A stretch of 64,000 nucleotides of DNA from SIG452 sp045638525 (GTDB lineage Bacteria; Bacillota; Clostridia; UMGS1840): NCBI GenBank assembly GCA_045638525.1, contig JAZUBQ010000025.1, positions 1 through 64,000 on the forward strand, in the 5' to 3' direction. The translations under genes were made by a program, and so were the position numbers. Shown here in pieces: positions 26,346 to 34,285 of this stretch; positions within the stretch are counted from its first letter, which is position 1; each line of letters begins with the position of its first letter. The notes beneath the pieces are model-generated. The model worked only from the letters and a program-made list of their open reading frames with translations. It did not search any database and was not told the origin of the DNA.

Positions 26346-26545
26346 TCATGATATGCAACTATCTGCAACTTTTTTCTCTTTCAACTCGGTAACAACTTGA
26401 TGGCATAAATCATCAAATTCTCTTTTGCTTCCGGAATAAAAAACAGTAACATCTTTTTCTGTAATCAGAACTTCAATCTCTTTTGTAAGCTTTTCAATCA
26501 GTTCGGGCGTTTGATCAATTTTTCTATGTCCGAAAAAACAACAAA
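26346..26545 (-). pseudogene. SLOG-family protein fragment, N-terminal half
   Basis: The minus strand encodes a stretch beginning CCFFGHRKIDQTPE, then TVFYSGSKREFDDLCHQVV and a stop at 26346. This matches the N-terminal half of small SLOG-domain (DUF1273/YpsA-like) proteins. There is no start codon: the 5' edge merges with the hairpin after the AbiEii-like gene. The C-terminal half of such a protein is present at 28146-28397, on the other side of the toxin-antitoxin pair. Confidence 0.6.
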
Positions 26546-26576
26546 TATGCCTATTCCGTCACTTGGAATAGGCATA
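26546..26576 (-). terminator. Terminator of the AbiE-like operon
   Basis: A perfect 12-bp stem TATGCCTATTCC (26546-26557) with GGAATAGGCATA (26565-26576), followed on the minus strand by a T-rich run. Confidence 0.75.
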
Positions 26577-26589
26577 AAAGTCTATGGTA

Positions 26590-27426
26590 TTAAATTTTAG
26601 CAAGTAAGTCCATAATCGAATTACACGCATCTTCAAAACTGATATCTTTTGCATATGAGAACTGCGATCGATAATTACTCCACATTCTTCTGAGATCATC
26701 ACTTTCTGAAACAATCTCCATAGTAGATGTAAAATCGTTTATCTGATTTCTCGTCCCTCTATGCTCTATGGTTTTCTCCAAAGCTTCAGCAAACACAGCT
26801 TTGTCAAAGCTTTGTGTTGTGATAAGTATGTACGCATCATAAAAATCTCTTGGTCTTGTATTAAACACACTTCGTCTAAGAATTGTTTCAACCTTTTCAG
26901 CTAAAACCGTTTCTATGTTATATGCCCATACCTCAAATGTAAGTTCATCATCAAAAATTCCTGTAAAATCATACTTTACAGCATTTGGCGTAATAACATC
27001 TCCCGTCGAAACATCTATCGTCATAGGGGTAACGATAGTTTCATACACCGCATCCAAAGCAACTCTGTATCCGCCGTAAATATCATCTTCTCGTATCGGG
27101 GATATTCCTTTTAAGGAGAAGCTTACATCATCCTTTAAATCAATTTCAAAGATTTCTTTCAACGCCTTTTCAATCGCTTCCGGTGTAAGCGGTAAATTCT
27201 TGAGCGTAGTATCCAGATCCATTGTTGCTCGATTATCAAGTCCGACAAGTGCCGCAACCAGCATACCACCCTTTAATACAAATTTTTCTTTGTACTCCGA
27301 AAAAGACAGTCTGTTCAGGAATCTTTCAAACATATAATTCTGTAAAATAACTTGCGCCGGAATATTCTTCAATTTTGCTATATTTCTTATTTTTGCTTTC
27401 AAACTCATCGCCTTTGAATTACTCAT
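26590..27426 (-). CDS. AbiEii/AbiGii-type nucleotidyltransferase toxin
   Basis: The 278-residue protein belongs to the AbiEii family, the toxin of type IV AbiE toxin-antitoxin/abortive phage infection systems. Conserved features are FVLKGGMLV near 48-56, the R.TMDLD nucleotidyltransferase motif near 66-71, YRVALDA.. and VLAEKVETILRRSVFNTRPRDFYD, the KxxA/ARxxKD-like region of the family. In homologs the toxin adds nucleotides to tRNA 3' ends or otherwise blocks growth. It overlaps the upstream antitoxin gene by four bases (ATGA type), a clear sign of translational coupling. Confidence 0.88.
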   Translation of the reverse strand: MSNSKAMSLKAKIRNIAKLKNIPAQVILQNYMFERFLNRLSFSEYKEKFVLKGGMLVAALVGLDNRATMDLDTTLKNLPLTPEAIEKALKEIFEIDLKDDVSFSLKGISPIREDDIYGGYRVALDAVYETIVTPMTIDVSTGDVITPNAVKYDFTGIFDDELTFEVWAYNIETVLAEKVETILRRSVFNTRPRDFYDAYILITTQSFDKAVFAEALEKTIEHRGTRNQINDFTSTMEIVSESDDLRRMWSNYRSQFSYAKDISFEDACNSIMDLLAKI

Positions 27427-28016
27427 AATAACACCTCCAAATATTGTCTTACCTGAGATAAAATGCCCATTTTAGTTGCATATATACTAAGGTTAGAAAG
27501 ATTTTTATCGGGACTTGCAGCATAATTTCTTATGGAGGAAATAAACGTTTCATCTGCCATTCTGCTACGACTTCTAACAATATCACAAATAGTTCTGTCC
27601 ATATCATAGGCCCAGACCTTGTTCCCCATAGGAGTAATAAGTTGAGTTTTACCTAAGCCATGCAATTCATCTTTAATATAATAAATTTTACATTCGCAAC
27701 TTATTGAGCGCGCTAATGTTTTTGATGATGGTATTGTAACAGTATGTTCAAATGGAGTTCTGTCAGATATTCCATTAAGAAACAAAGCTGTTTCATGAGA
27801 AAAAATAATTAAATCTGAACGAATGCTCAAGGAAAGTATTTCATCATTTAAATCTTCCGATAAAACATATTGACCGTTTGCTATTCGTGTTATTTTCCCA
27901 TCTTTACAAAGTTGAGACAGGCTCGCTCTGCTTACACCTTTAGTAGTCGCTGTTTTGGTAAGTATTAATCCATTATTTTCATTTGATATTTCTTTTAATA
28001 TCTCAAGAGTAGTCAT
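27423..28016 (-). CDS. AbiEi-type antitoxin/transcriptional regulator
   Basis: The 197-residue protein starts with a winged-helix DNA-binding domain (LTKTATTKGVSRASLSQLCKDGKITRIANGQYVL), followed by the AbiEi C-terminal region (FSHETALFLNGISDRTPFEHTVTIPS; VWAYDMDRTICDIVRSRSR). AbiEi antitoxins repress their own promoter through repeats and neutralise AbiEii. The ATG at 28014-28016 is chosen because AAGAGGTG lies just upstream; an upstream in-frame extension would run through the promoter. It is coupled to the toxin gene by a four-base overlap. Confidence 0.85.
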   Translation of the reverse strand: MTTLEILKEISNENNGLILTKTATTKGVSRASLSQLCKDGKITRIANGQYVLSEDLNDEILSLSIRSDLIIFSHETALFLNGISDRTPFEHTVTIPSSKTLARSISCECKIYYIKDELHGLGKTQLITPMGNKVWAYDMDRTICDIVRSRSRMADETFISSIRNYAASPDKNLSNLSIYATKMGILSQVRQYLEVLL

Positions 28017-28047
28017 TTTCACACCTCTTCTTAACATTGGTATAGAA

Positions 28048-28076
28048 ATTATAGCATATTTCTTGCCGATTGTCAA
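28048..28076 (-). promoter_or_regulatory. Promoter of the AbiE-like operon
   Basis: On the minus strand TTGACA (28071-28076) and TATAAT (28048-28053) are separated by 17 bases. Both are consensus hexamers. Confidence 0.9.
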
Positions 28077-28130
28077 GAATTGCATTAACATTCAAGAAGA
28101 TAATTGTGTTAAAATCTTGCCAATTGTTAA
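28061..28130 (-). promoter_or_regulatory. Direct-repeat operator of the AbiE-like operon
   Basis: TCTTGCCGATTGTCAA (28061-28076) and TCTTGCCAATTGTTAA (28115-28130) match at 14 of 16 positions and start 54 bases apart. The first covers the -35 hexamer, so binding would block transcription. Confidence 0.6.
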
Positions 28131-28145
28131 AAATTCATTTGCACA

Positions 28146-28397
28146 TCAAAATACATTGATAATTTCCTTTTTCTTTTTCTCAGCGTAATCATAGGCAACT
28201 GCGGTTCCGCTTTTAGGTTGGTAGCCTGTAATATCTCTACGGCTGTTTTTACGCCGAGGTGGAAGATAATTTTCATCGTAGCACACAACGCAATCATCTG
28301 ATTGATTTATCATTTCCTGATTCCGTTCCACATAAGAAGCTTTGCCCGCCTTTTCCATACGTTGGGGGAAATAGGTTTCTTCATAATGTTCAAGCAA
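28146..28397 (-). pseudogene. SLOG-family protein fragment, C-terminal half
   Basis: The frame reads LEHYEETYFPQRMEKAGKASYVERNQEMI...DDCVVCYDENYLPPRR ... SGTAVAYDYAEKKKKEIINVF, the conserved C-terminal half of small SLOG-domain proteins in Clostridia. The homology begins a few codons upstream after an in-frame stop (DSLLEHYEE), and the N-terminal nucleotide-binding half is missing. A matching N-terminal fragment lies at 26346-26545. Confidence 0.65.
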
Positions 28398-28417
28398 GCT
28401 GTCTTACACGAAAATAG

Positions 28418-28448
28418 AAAGGCGTAGCCAAAAATGGCTACGCCTTTT
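28418..28448. terminator. Bidirectional terminator downstream of guaA
   Basis: AAAGGCGTAGCC (28418-28429) pairs with GGCTACGCCTTTT (28436-28448). Confidence 0.85.
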
Positions 28449-28578
28449 ACTTCGTTTTATGTTATTTACTTTCTAAAATCAGGTTCCGCAGAAGAAATTT
28501 TACCTAATTTATCATCTTCTATGACGAAAGCAACCAATCCCAATTTCTTTCATATGATTACTCATCAACAAGCCGGTA

Positions 28579-29580
28579 TTATTCCCACTCGATGGTGCCG
28601 ATCGGCTTCGGAGTGAGGTCTAAAAGAACACGGTTGATGCCGTCTACTTCGTGGGTGATACGGTCGGTGATTTTATGAAGAATTTCGTAGGGGATTTCTT
28701 CGATGGTTGCGGTCATTGCATCCACGGTGTTTACCGCACGGATGATTGCCGGCCAACCTTCGTAGCGCATTTCGTCTTTTACGCCAACGCTCTTTAAGTC
28801 GGGAATGGCAACGAAATACTGCCAAACTTTTTCTGCTAAACCGCAGTTATCAAATTCTTCTCTTAAGATAGCGTCAGCTTCACGGAGTGCATGGAGTCTG
28901 TCACGGGTGATGGCACCTAAGCAACGAACACCAAGTCCGGGACCCGGGAAGGGCTGACGGTATACCATAGCGTGAGGCAGACCTAACGCTTCCCCAACCA
29001 CACGAACTTCGTCTTTGAAGAGCAGTTTTACAGGTTCTACCAGTTCCATTGCCATATCGTCGGGAAGACCACCAACATTGTGATGGCTTTTTACGGGTTT
29101 ACCGCTTTCCGCCGCTTTGATACTTTCTAAAATATCGGGATAAATGGTACCCTGTGCTAAAAAGTCGATACCTTCTAACTTGGCTGCTTCTTCATCAAAC
29201 ACTTTGATAAATTCGGTGCCGATGATTTTACGTTTTTTCTCAGGATCAGAAACGCCTGCCAGCAAATCTAAGAAACGGTCGGTGGCATCCACATAAATTA
29301 AGTTGGCATCCATCTGGTTGCGGAACACTTCGATTACATCTTCGGATTCGCCTTTTCTCATCAGACCGTGGTTTACATGTACACACACTAACTGTTTGCC
29401 GATGGCTTTGATTAACAGCGCTGCCACTACAGAGCTATCCACACCGCCGGACAAGGCTAACAGCACTTTCTTATCACCTACCTGCTGTTGCACCGCGGCA
29501 ACCTGCTCTGCGATAAATTTGTCTGCCAGTTCTTTTGTGGTGATACGTTCCATGGTATCGGGTCTTTTATTGGTATCCAT
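28579..29580 (-). CDS. guaA: GMP synthase ATP-pyrophosphatase subunit (no amidotransferase domain)
   Basis: This enzyme amidates XMP to GMP. The 333 residues cover the ATP-PPase domain (P-loop SGGVDSS at 44-50) and the dimerisation domain ending in the canonical KPIGTIEWE. The N-terminal glutamine amidotransferase domain of ordinary bacterial GuaA (about 190 residues) is absent, so this is the two-subunit form known from archaea. A separate glutaminase subunit would be required unless free ammonia is used; none is in the window. The start ATG at 29578-29580 follows AGGAGGG directly. Confidence 0.9.
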   Translation of the reverse strand: MDTNKRPDTMERITTKELADKFIAEQVAAVQQQVGDKKVLLALSGGVDSSVVAALLIKAIGKQLVCVHVNHGLMRKGESEDVIEVFRNQMDANLIYVDATDRFLDLLAGVSDPEKKRKIIGTEFIKVFDEEAAKLEGIDFLAQGTIYPDILESIKAAESGKPVKSHHNVGGLPDDMAMELVEPVKLLFKDEVRVVGEALGLPHAMVYRQPFPGPGLGVRCLGAITRDRLHALREADAILREEFDNCGLAEKVWQYFVAIPDLKSVGVKDEMRYEGWPAIIRAVNTVDAMTATIEEIPYEILHKITDRITHEVDGINRVLLDLTPKPIGTIEWE

Positions 29581-29940
29581 AATATCCCTCCTAATAATCA
29601 ATTATTTTTCTATTTTATCATAGTTTTTCACGATTTTCAAGTAGTTATGAGTAAGTTTCAAAATTTTTTTATGTTTTTTTAGTGGAAATAAGAGCAGAAA
29701 CGCTCCTCTTAACAACCTCATCCAAAGGGAGACAAAGAACAAAAAATACCAAGGGGCGACAGACGATAGCTGTCCCGGAATATGCCTTGCGGAAAGCCTT
29801 CCGACAACGGCGTGCCGAGGTCGTCACGCCCTACGAACATGGATACAACGTTTTTTTTGAAATCAACAAAAAAGACATGGAAGAATCCATGTCTCTCGTA
29901 TTTCAAATCCCCACATCCAATAGGATGCAGTAACATGGAT

Positions 29941-30034
29941 GCAGAATTTGAAAATTGAATCAAGGCAACGCCTTGACAGTACCCGAAGGCGTACCGTTAT
30001 GCTGCATGCAATGCTACGCCGAGTGGTGAGATTC
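29941..30034 (-). repeat. Three-way-junction repeat, copy 4
   Basis: P1 is short here (GAATC near 29957 with GATTC near 30029). P2 is CAAGGC (29961-29966) with GCCTTG (29970-29975). P3 is GGCGTA (29988-29993) with TACGCC (30015-30020) and a longer apical arm, as in copies 1 and 3. Confidence 0.7.
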
Positions 30035-30101
30035 ACACATTTTGGTAAAATTTTTGATTTCGCCAAAATCAAATAGGATGCAGTCAAACGGATGCAAGTC
30101 A

Positions 30102-30152
30102 CATCAACTGAACCCGAGCAATACCGAGTGTATGCGAAGGGTGAAGTTGGTG
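30102..30152 (-). repeat. Three-way-junction repeat, copy 5 (truncated)
   Basis: P1 is CATCAACT (30102-30109) with AGTTGGTG (30145-30152). P2 is lost and one central hairpin remains. Flanks (GGATGCA before, GGCGCCGTTTTACAAG after) match the other copies. Confidence 0.6.
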
Positions 30153-30206
30153 GGAATGGCGCCGTTTTACAAGTCTACTCATCCAATAGGATGCAGTAAA
30201 ATGGAT

Positions 30207-30297
30207 GCAGAATTTGAAAATTGAATCAAGGCAACGCCTTGACAGTACCCGAAGGCGTACCGAGTGTACGCCGAGTGGTGAAATTTTCGGATTCTGC
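30207..30297 (-). repeat. Three-way-junction repeat, copy 6 (best-formed)
   Basis: P1 is 16 bp: GCAGAATTTGAAAATT (30207-30222) with AATTTTCGGATTCTGC (30282-30297), only two G-T wobbles. P2 is CAAGGC (30227-30232) with GCCTTG (30236-30241). P3 is GGCGTAC (30254-30260) with GTACGCC (30266-30272). It lies 21 bases past the rodA stop on the transcript side. Confidence 0.85.
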
Positions 30298-30318
30298 GCC
30301 GTTTTACAAGTCCATACC

Positions 30319-31431
30319 TTACATAAAGTTGAGATTCTTGTGCCTCATTCTCACATTCAAAACCAAACCAATGGCTATCATATTAGTGAGCATGGAGGAG
30401 CCACCGTAGCTTAAAAATGGGAGGGTGATGCCGGTGACGGGGGTGAGACCGATGGTCATTCCGATGTTTTCAAAGGACTGCACCAGAATCATGGTTCCCA
30501 CGCCGATGGCAATGAAGGCACCCAGATGGTCACGGGCGTTGCAGGCAATGTAGAAACAACGAAGCACGATGAAAATGATGAGTGCAACAATGAGGAGTGC
30601 ACCGATAAATCCAAGTTCTTCACAGGCAACGGCAAAGATAAAGTCGGTATGTTTGGCAGGCAGGAAATTGTTTTGGGTGAGGATGCCTTTATAAAGCCCC
30701 TGTCCAAACAGCTGTCCTGCGCCTACGGCGGTTTTGGACTGCATCACCTGATAGCCGGACATCTGGGAATCCATTTCGGGATTTAAGAAAGTTAAGATAC
30801 GGTTTTTCTGATATTCTTTGAAAATGAAAAACCAAAACACGGGAAAGGCAACCGCAACGGCTCCCACTGCTGCCAGAATATATTTCCAACTGATTTTTGC
30901 TATATAAATCATCACCACAAAAATGGATACAAACACCATTGTGGTTCCAAAGTCAGGCTGTTGCATAATGAGGAAGACAAGTACGCCGATGTGTGCCAAA
31001 GCACATAAGACAACAGGCAACTCGTTGATTCGTTCCCTATATTTATCAAGCTGAAAACCAAAAGACAAAATGAAGCCGATTTTCACAAATTCTGCCGGCT
31101 GAATCCCAATGGGACCAAATCGAATCCAACTGTTTCCGCCAACCTCTTCGGCACCGGTTCCGATGAATAGTACCAAAACCAGCAAAAACACGTCAATACC
31201 TATGATATACAGGTATTTGGATGACAAAAATTCATAATCATAAAATGCCAGAAACAGACAACAAACAAGTCCAATCAAAAAGGCGGCAATTTGCACAATC
31301 ACCTGCGTGGTGCCTCCCGAATAGGATGCAGTTGCACTGGAAACCAAAAGGATTCCGATGATGGAAATCAGGCAAGTAGCACCCAGAAGCCAGACATCCA
31401 GATTTTTTAAATTTTGTTTAAAACTTTGCAT
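30319..31431 (-). CDS. rodA: RodA-type SEDS peptidoglycan glycosyltransferase
   Basis: SEDS proteins polymerise lipid II into glycan strands together with a class B penicillin-binding protein. The 370-residue protein has about ten membrane helices and the conserved QQPDFGTT segment, the GGNSWIRFGPIGIQPAEFVKI segment and GITLPFLSYGGSSMLTNM near the C-terminus. The elongation-type name RodA is favoured over FtsW or SpoVE by overall pattern, but the call between them is not certain. The start is the ATG at 31429-31431 because AAAAAGGTGA lies just upstream; a GTG three codons earlier overlaps that site. It is the last gene of a run alkD-trkA-trkH-rodA. Confidence 0.88.
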   Translation of the reverse strand: MQSFKQNLKNLDVWLLGATCLISIIGILLVSSATASYSGGTTQVIVQIAAFLIGLVCCLFLAFYDYEFLSSKYLYIIGIDVFLLVLVLFIGTGAEEVGGNSWIRFGPIGIQPAEFVKIGFILSFGFQLDKYRERINELPVVLCALAHIGVLVFLIMQQPDFGTTMVFVSIFVVMIYIAKISWKYILAAVGAVAVAFPVFWFFIFKEYQKNRILTFLNPEMDSQMSGYQVMQSKTAVGAGQLFGQGLYKGILTQNNFLPAKHTDFIFAVACEELGFIGALLIVALIIFIVLRCFYIACNARDHLGAFIAIGVGTMILVQSFENIGMTIGLTPVTGITLPFLSYGGSSMLTNMIAIGLVLNVRMRHKNLNFM

Positions 31432-31464
31432 AGATATCACCTTTTTTGAAACGAAATTTTACAC

Positions 31465-32916
31465 TTACCGTCTCCAGGTTTTGGGAGAAAGCAACACCAA
31501 AACCGGGAAAATTTCCAGTCGACCGATAATCATAGCAAAGGTCAGTGCCAATTTGGACAGAGCAGAATAGCAGGAAAAATTTCCTGCCGGACCAACGTTA
31601 CCAAGTCCGGGTCCGATATTGGAAAGGGTTGCAACCACCGCAGTAAAATTGGTGGTAAAATCCAGATTATCTAAACTGATAATCAAAAGAATGACTGCAA
31701 AAATACAAGCGTAGGATACGCAGAACACGTTGATTCCACGAAGCACCTCGTGTTCCAGCGGTCTGCCGTTTAACTTCACTTTTACGGTGCTTTTCGGATG
31801 TGCCAGCACTTTGACTTCTTTCACGATACTCTTGATTAACACCATAATTCTGGAAACTTTAATTCCACCGCCGGTACTTCCGGCACAAGCACCCATAAAC
31901 ATCAGCATCACCAGAATCATTTTTGAAAACTCCGGCCAAAGATTGAAATCCGTGGTAGCATACCCGGTACTGGTGATGATGGACGCAACCTGAAAGGCAC
32001 AGTGGCGAAGGGTATCTGCCGATGTAAAACCGTTTTTCAAAGAAACAACGGGATAGATGTTAATGCCGATAACGGCAACTGCAAGAAAAACGACAATCCA
32101 ATAGACACGCACTTCTTCCAACTGTAAAGCGTTTTTAAACCGACGCTGGATGATGGCATAATAAAACGCAAAATCCACGCCGAAAATCAGCATAAATACG
32201 GTAATCACCCATTGCACATAAGGAGAATAGGAGGCACAGCCCGAATTTAAAATACCAAAGCCACCGGTTCCTGCTGTTCCGAAGCTTAATGTCAGAGCAG
32301 AAAACCAATCCATTCCTCCCAATAACAAAAGAGAAACCTGCAACAGAGTAAGACCAAGATAGATGGTGTATAAAATTTTTGCTGTTGTTTTGACATGAGG
32401 CACCAGTTTCCCAACCGAATGACCGGGGCTTTCCGCCCGGAGCAGATGCATATTATCGCCACCGGACAAGGGCAAAAGTGCCACTAAGAAAACAATAACT
32501 CCCATCCCGCCAATCCAATGAGTAAAACTTCGCCAGAACAAAAGAGATTTTGACAAACTTTCCACATCAGACAAAATGGAAGCTCCCGTTGTGGTAAAAC
32601 CGGAAGCAGTTTCAAACAATGCATCCACAAAGGACGGAATCTGTTTGGAAATAAAAAAGGGGATCGCACCAAAAATACTGAGCAAAATCCAGGACAATGC
32701 CACAACAACAAAGCCTTCTTTGGCAAACAGCGACCGTTTCTTTGGCTTGACAAGACAAAGAGGGAGTCCCACCACAAGACAAATCAATCCGCAAATTAAA
32801 AATAAAAACGGATTCTGCTCCCGATAGCATAATGCACAGATAAAGGGAAGCATCATACACATCCCTTCCAAGCTGATAACCCAGCCCAAAACGTGCGAAA
32901 TCATTTTATAGTTCAT
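31465..32916 (-). CDS. trkH: TrkH-family potassium uptake channel
   Basis: This is the membrane channel subunit of a Trk/Ktr potassium system. The 483-residue protein has four M1-P-M2 repeats; the first pore loop is SGFTTTGAS near 105-113, and later loops include GTAGTGGFG and ATLSNIGPGLGNVGPAG. The adjacent trkA gene encodes its cytoplasmic gating partner, ending 10 bases upstream, so the two are certainly co-expressed. Confidence 0.93.
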   Translation of the reverse strand: MNYKMISHVLGWVISLEGMCMMLPFICALCYREQNPFLFLICGLICLVVGLPLCLVKPKKRSLFAKEGFVVVALSWILLSIFGAIPFFISKQIPSFVDALFETASGFTTTGASILSDVESLSKSLLFWRSFTHWIGGMGVIVFLVALLPLSGGDNMHLLRAESPGHSVGKLVPHVKTTAKILYTIYLGLTLLQVSLLLLGGMDWFSALTLSFGTAGTGGFGILNSGCASYSPYVQWVITVFMLIFGVDFAFYYAIIQRRFKNALQLEEVRVYWIVVFLAVAVIGINIYPVVSLKNGFTSADTLRHCAFQVASIITSTGYATTDFNLWPEFSKMILVMLMFMGACAGSTGGGIKVSRIMVLIKSIVKEVKVLAHPKSTVKVKLNGRPLEHEVLRGINVFCVSYACIFAVILLIISLDNLDFTTNFTAVVATLSNIGPGLGNVGPAGNFSCYSALSKLALTFAMIIGRLEIFPVLVLLSPKTWRR

Positions 32917-32926
32917 AATGTTTCCT

Positions 32927-34285
32927 CTACTTTAAGATATCTCCGATATCGGTGAACCCTTTATTGGTGGTAACCACAATTACCGTATCTCCGGGAAGAA
33001 TGGTGTCCTTACCACGGGGAGTGATGATGGTACCGTTTCGGTTGATTAAGGCAATCAGAATGCCCGGTTTTAATGACAGACTTTCGATGGTACGGTTGGC
33101 AATGGGCGCTGTTTTTAAGATGTTAAATTCCAACGCCTCTGCTTTAGCATCCAAAATTTCGTGCATGGTTTCAATATTACTGCCGATAGAATTGTTTTTT
33201 GCACGAACAAAACGCAGAATGTATTCTGCGGTGATATCTTTGGGATAAATGATGGTATCCAGCCCCAGATTACTGATTACTTCATCATAGGCAATCCGGT
33301 TGATTTTGGTGACTACCTTTCCTTTGGTCTGCGTTTTGGCATACATGGAAAGCATCACATTTTCTTCATCAATGTTGGTGAGTGCCACAAAGGATTCTGC
33401 CGACTGGATTCCCTCTTCAATCAAAAGACGGTTTTCGGTTCCGTCACCGTTGATAATGGTGGCTTTGGGCAAAGCTTCACAAAGCTGTTCGCAACGGTCG
33501 GGATTTTGTTCGATGATGGTAACGTCAATCCCTGCTTTTAACAACAGATTTGCCAGATAAACCGCTGTTTTTCCGCCACCCACAATCATGGTATTTTTTA
33601 CTTTATCGGTTTTTAAGCCGATTTTTTTAATAAAATGGGTCACATCACGAATGGTTGCCACAATGCTGACATAATCCCCTTCCCGAAGGGTGAAATCCCC
33701 ACCGGGAATGAAGGCTTCTTCTCCACGTTCTACACCGCAAACCAAAATATCACATCCCAGTTTGTGTGCAATGTCAACCACTTTCAAATCACACAGGGGA
33801 GAGCCTGCGGGAATTCTGAATTTTAAAATTTCCACTCTGCCTTTGGCAAAGGTATCAATCTGCACCGCAGAAGGAAAACGAAGCAATCTTGCAATTTCGC
33901 TGGCAGCAGTAAATTCAGGATTGATAATCATAGCAAGACCCAAATCCTCCTGAAAGAGCTGCACTTCTTTTTTATATTCCGGATTTCTCACACGGGCAAT
34001 GGTATTGGAAACTCCCAGTTTTCTTGCAATCAAACAAGTTAACAGATTGAGTTCATCAGACCCTGTTACCGCAATTAAAATATCCGTTTGTTCCACGCCC
34101 GCTTCCTGCAGAATTTCAATACTGGCACCGCTGCCCACAATCCCCATGACGTCATAGGAATTCACCACATCGTGCAAAATGGTGCGACGGGTGTCAATCA
34201 CGGTAATATCGTGCTCTGCTTCCCGACTTAAGCGTTCGGTCAGTTTCTGACCCACTTTTCCAAGCCCTACAATAATGATTTTCAT
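32927..34285 (-). CDS. trkA: TrkA potassium channel gating subunit
   Basis: This peripheral protein binds nucleotides and gates TrkH. The 452 residues contain two tandem RCK_N-RCK_C units: the first Rossmann motif is IVGLGKVGQKL near 5-15, the second IVGGGKTAVYLANLL near 233-247, each followed by an RCK_C domain. The duplicated form is typical of TrkA rather than KtrA (single unit, about 220). The start overlaps the stop of the upstream alkylation-repair gene by one base (TGATG), implying translational coupling. Confidence 0.93.
   Translation of the reverse strand: MKIIIVGLGKVGQKLTERLSREAEHDITVIDTRRTILHDVVNSYDVMGIVGSGASIEILQEAGVEQTDILIAVTGSDELNLLTCLIARKLGVSNTIARVRNPEYKKEVQLFQEDLGLAMIINPEFTAASEIARLLRFPSAVQIDTFAKGRVEILKFRIPAGSPLCDLKVVDIAHKLGCDILVCGVERGEEAFIPGGDFTLREGDYVSIVATIRDVTHFIKKIGLKTDKVKNTMIVGGGKTAVYLANLLLKAGIDVTIIEQNPDRCEQLCEALPKATIINGDGTENRLLIEEGIQSAESFVALTNIDEENVMLSMYAKTQTKGKVVTKINRIAYDEVISNLGLDTIIYPKDITAEYILRFVRAKNNSIGSNIETMHEILDAKAEALEFNILKTAPIANRTIESLSLKPGILIALINRNGTIITPRGKDTILPGDTVIVVTTNKGFTDIGDILK

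Larger units (their letters stand above)
29581..30318. other. Repeat-rich gap between rodA and guaA
   Basis: This 738-base gap holds the guaA promoter region (AT-rich, 29600-29680), a stretch with short inverted repeats (GGCGTG/CACGCC near 29811-29832; AGACATGGA/TCCATGTCT near 29872-29896) and three tandem copies of the three-way-junction repeat. No gene is supported. Confidence 0.7.

Noticed and set aside
28579..28600. guaA 3' end as attachment site for the neighbouring accessory region
   Set aside because: No second copy of the guaA end was found in the window, so the island boundary is left as an inference only.
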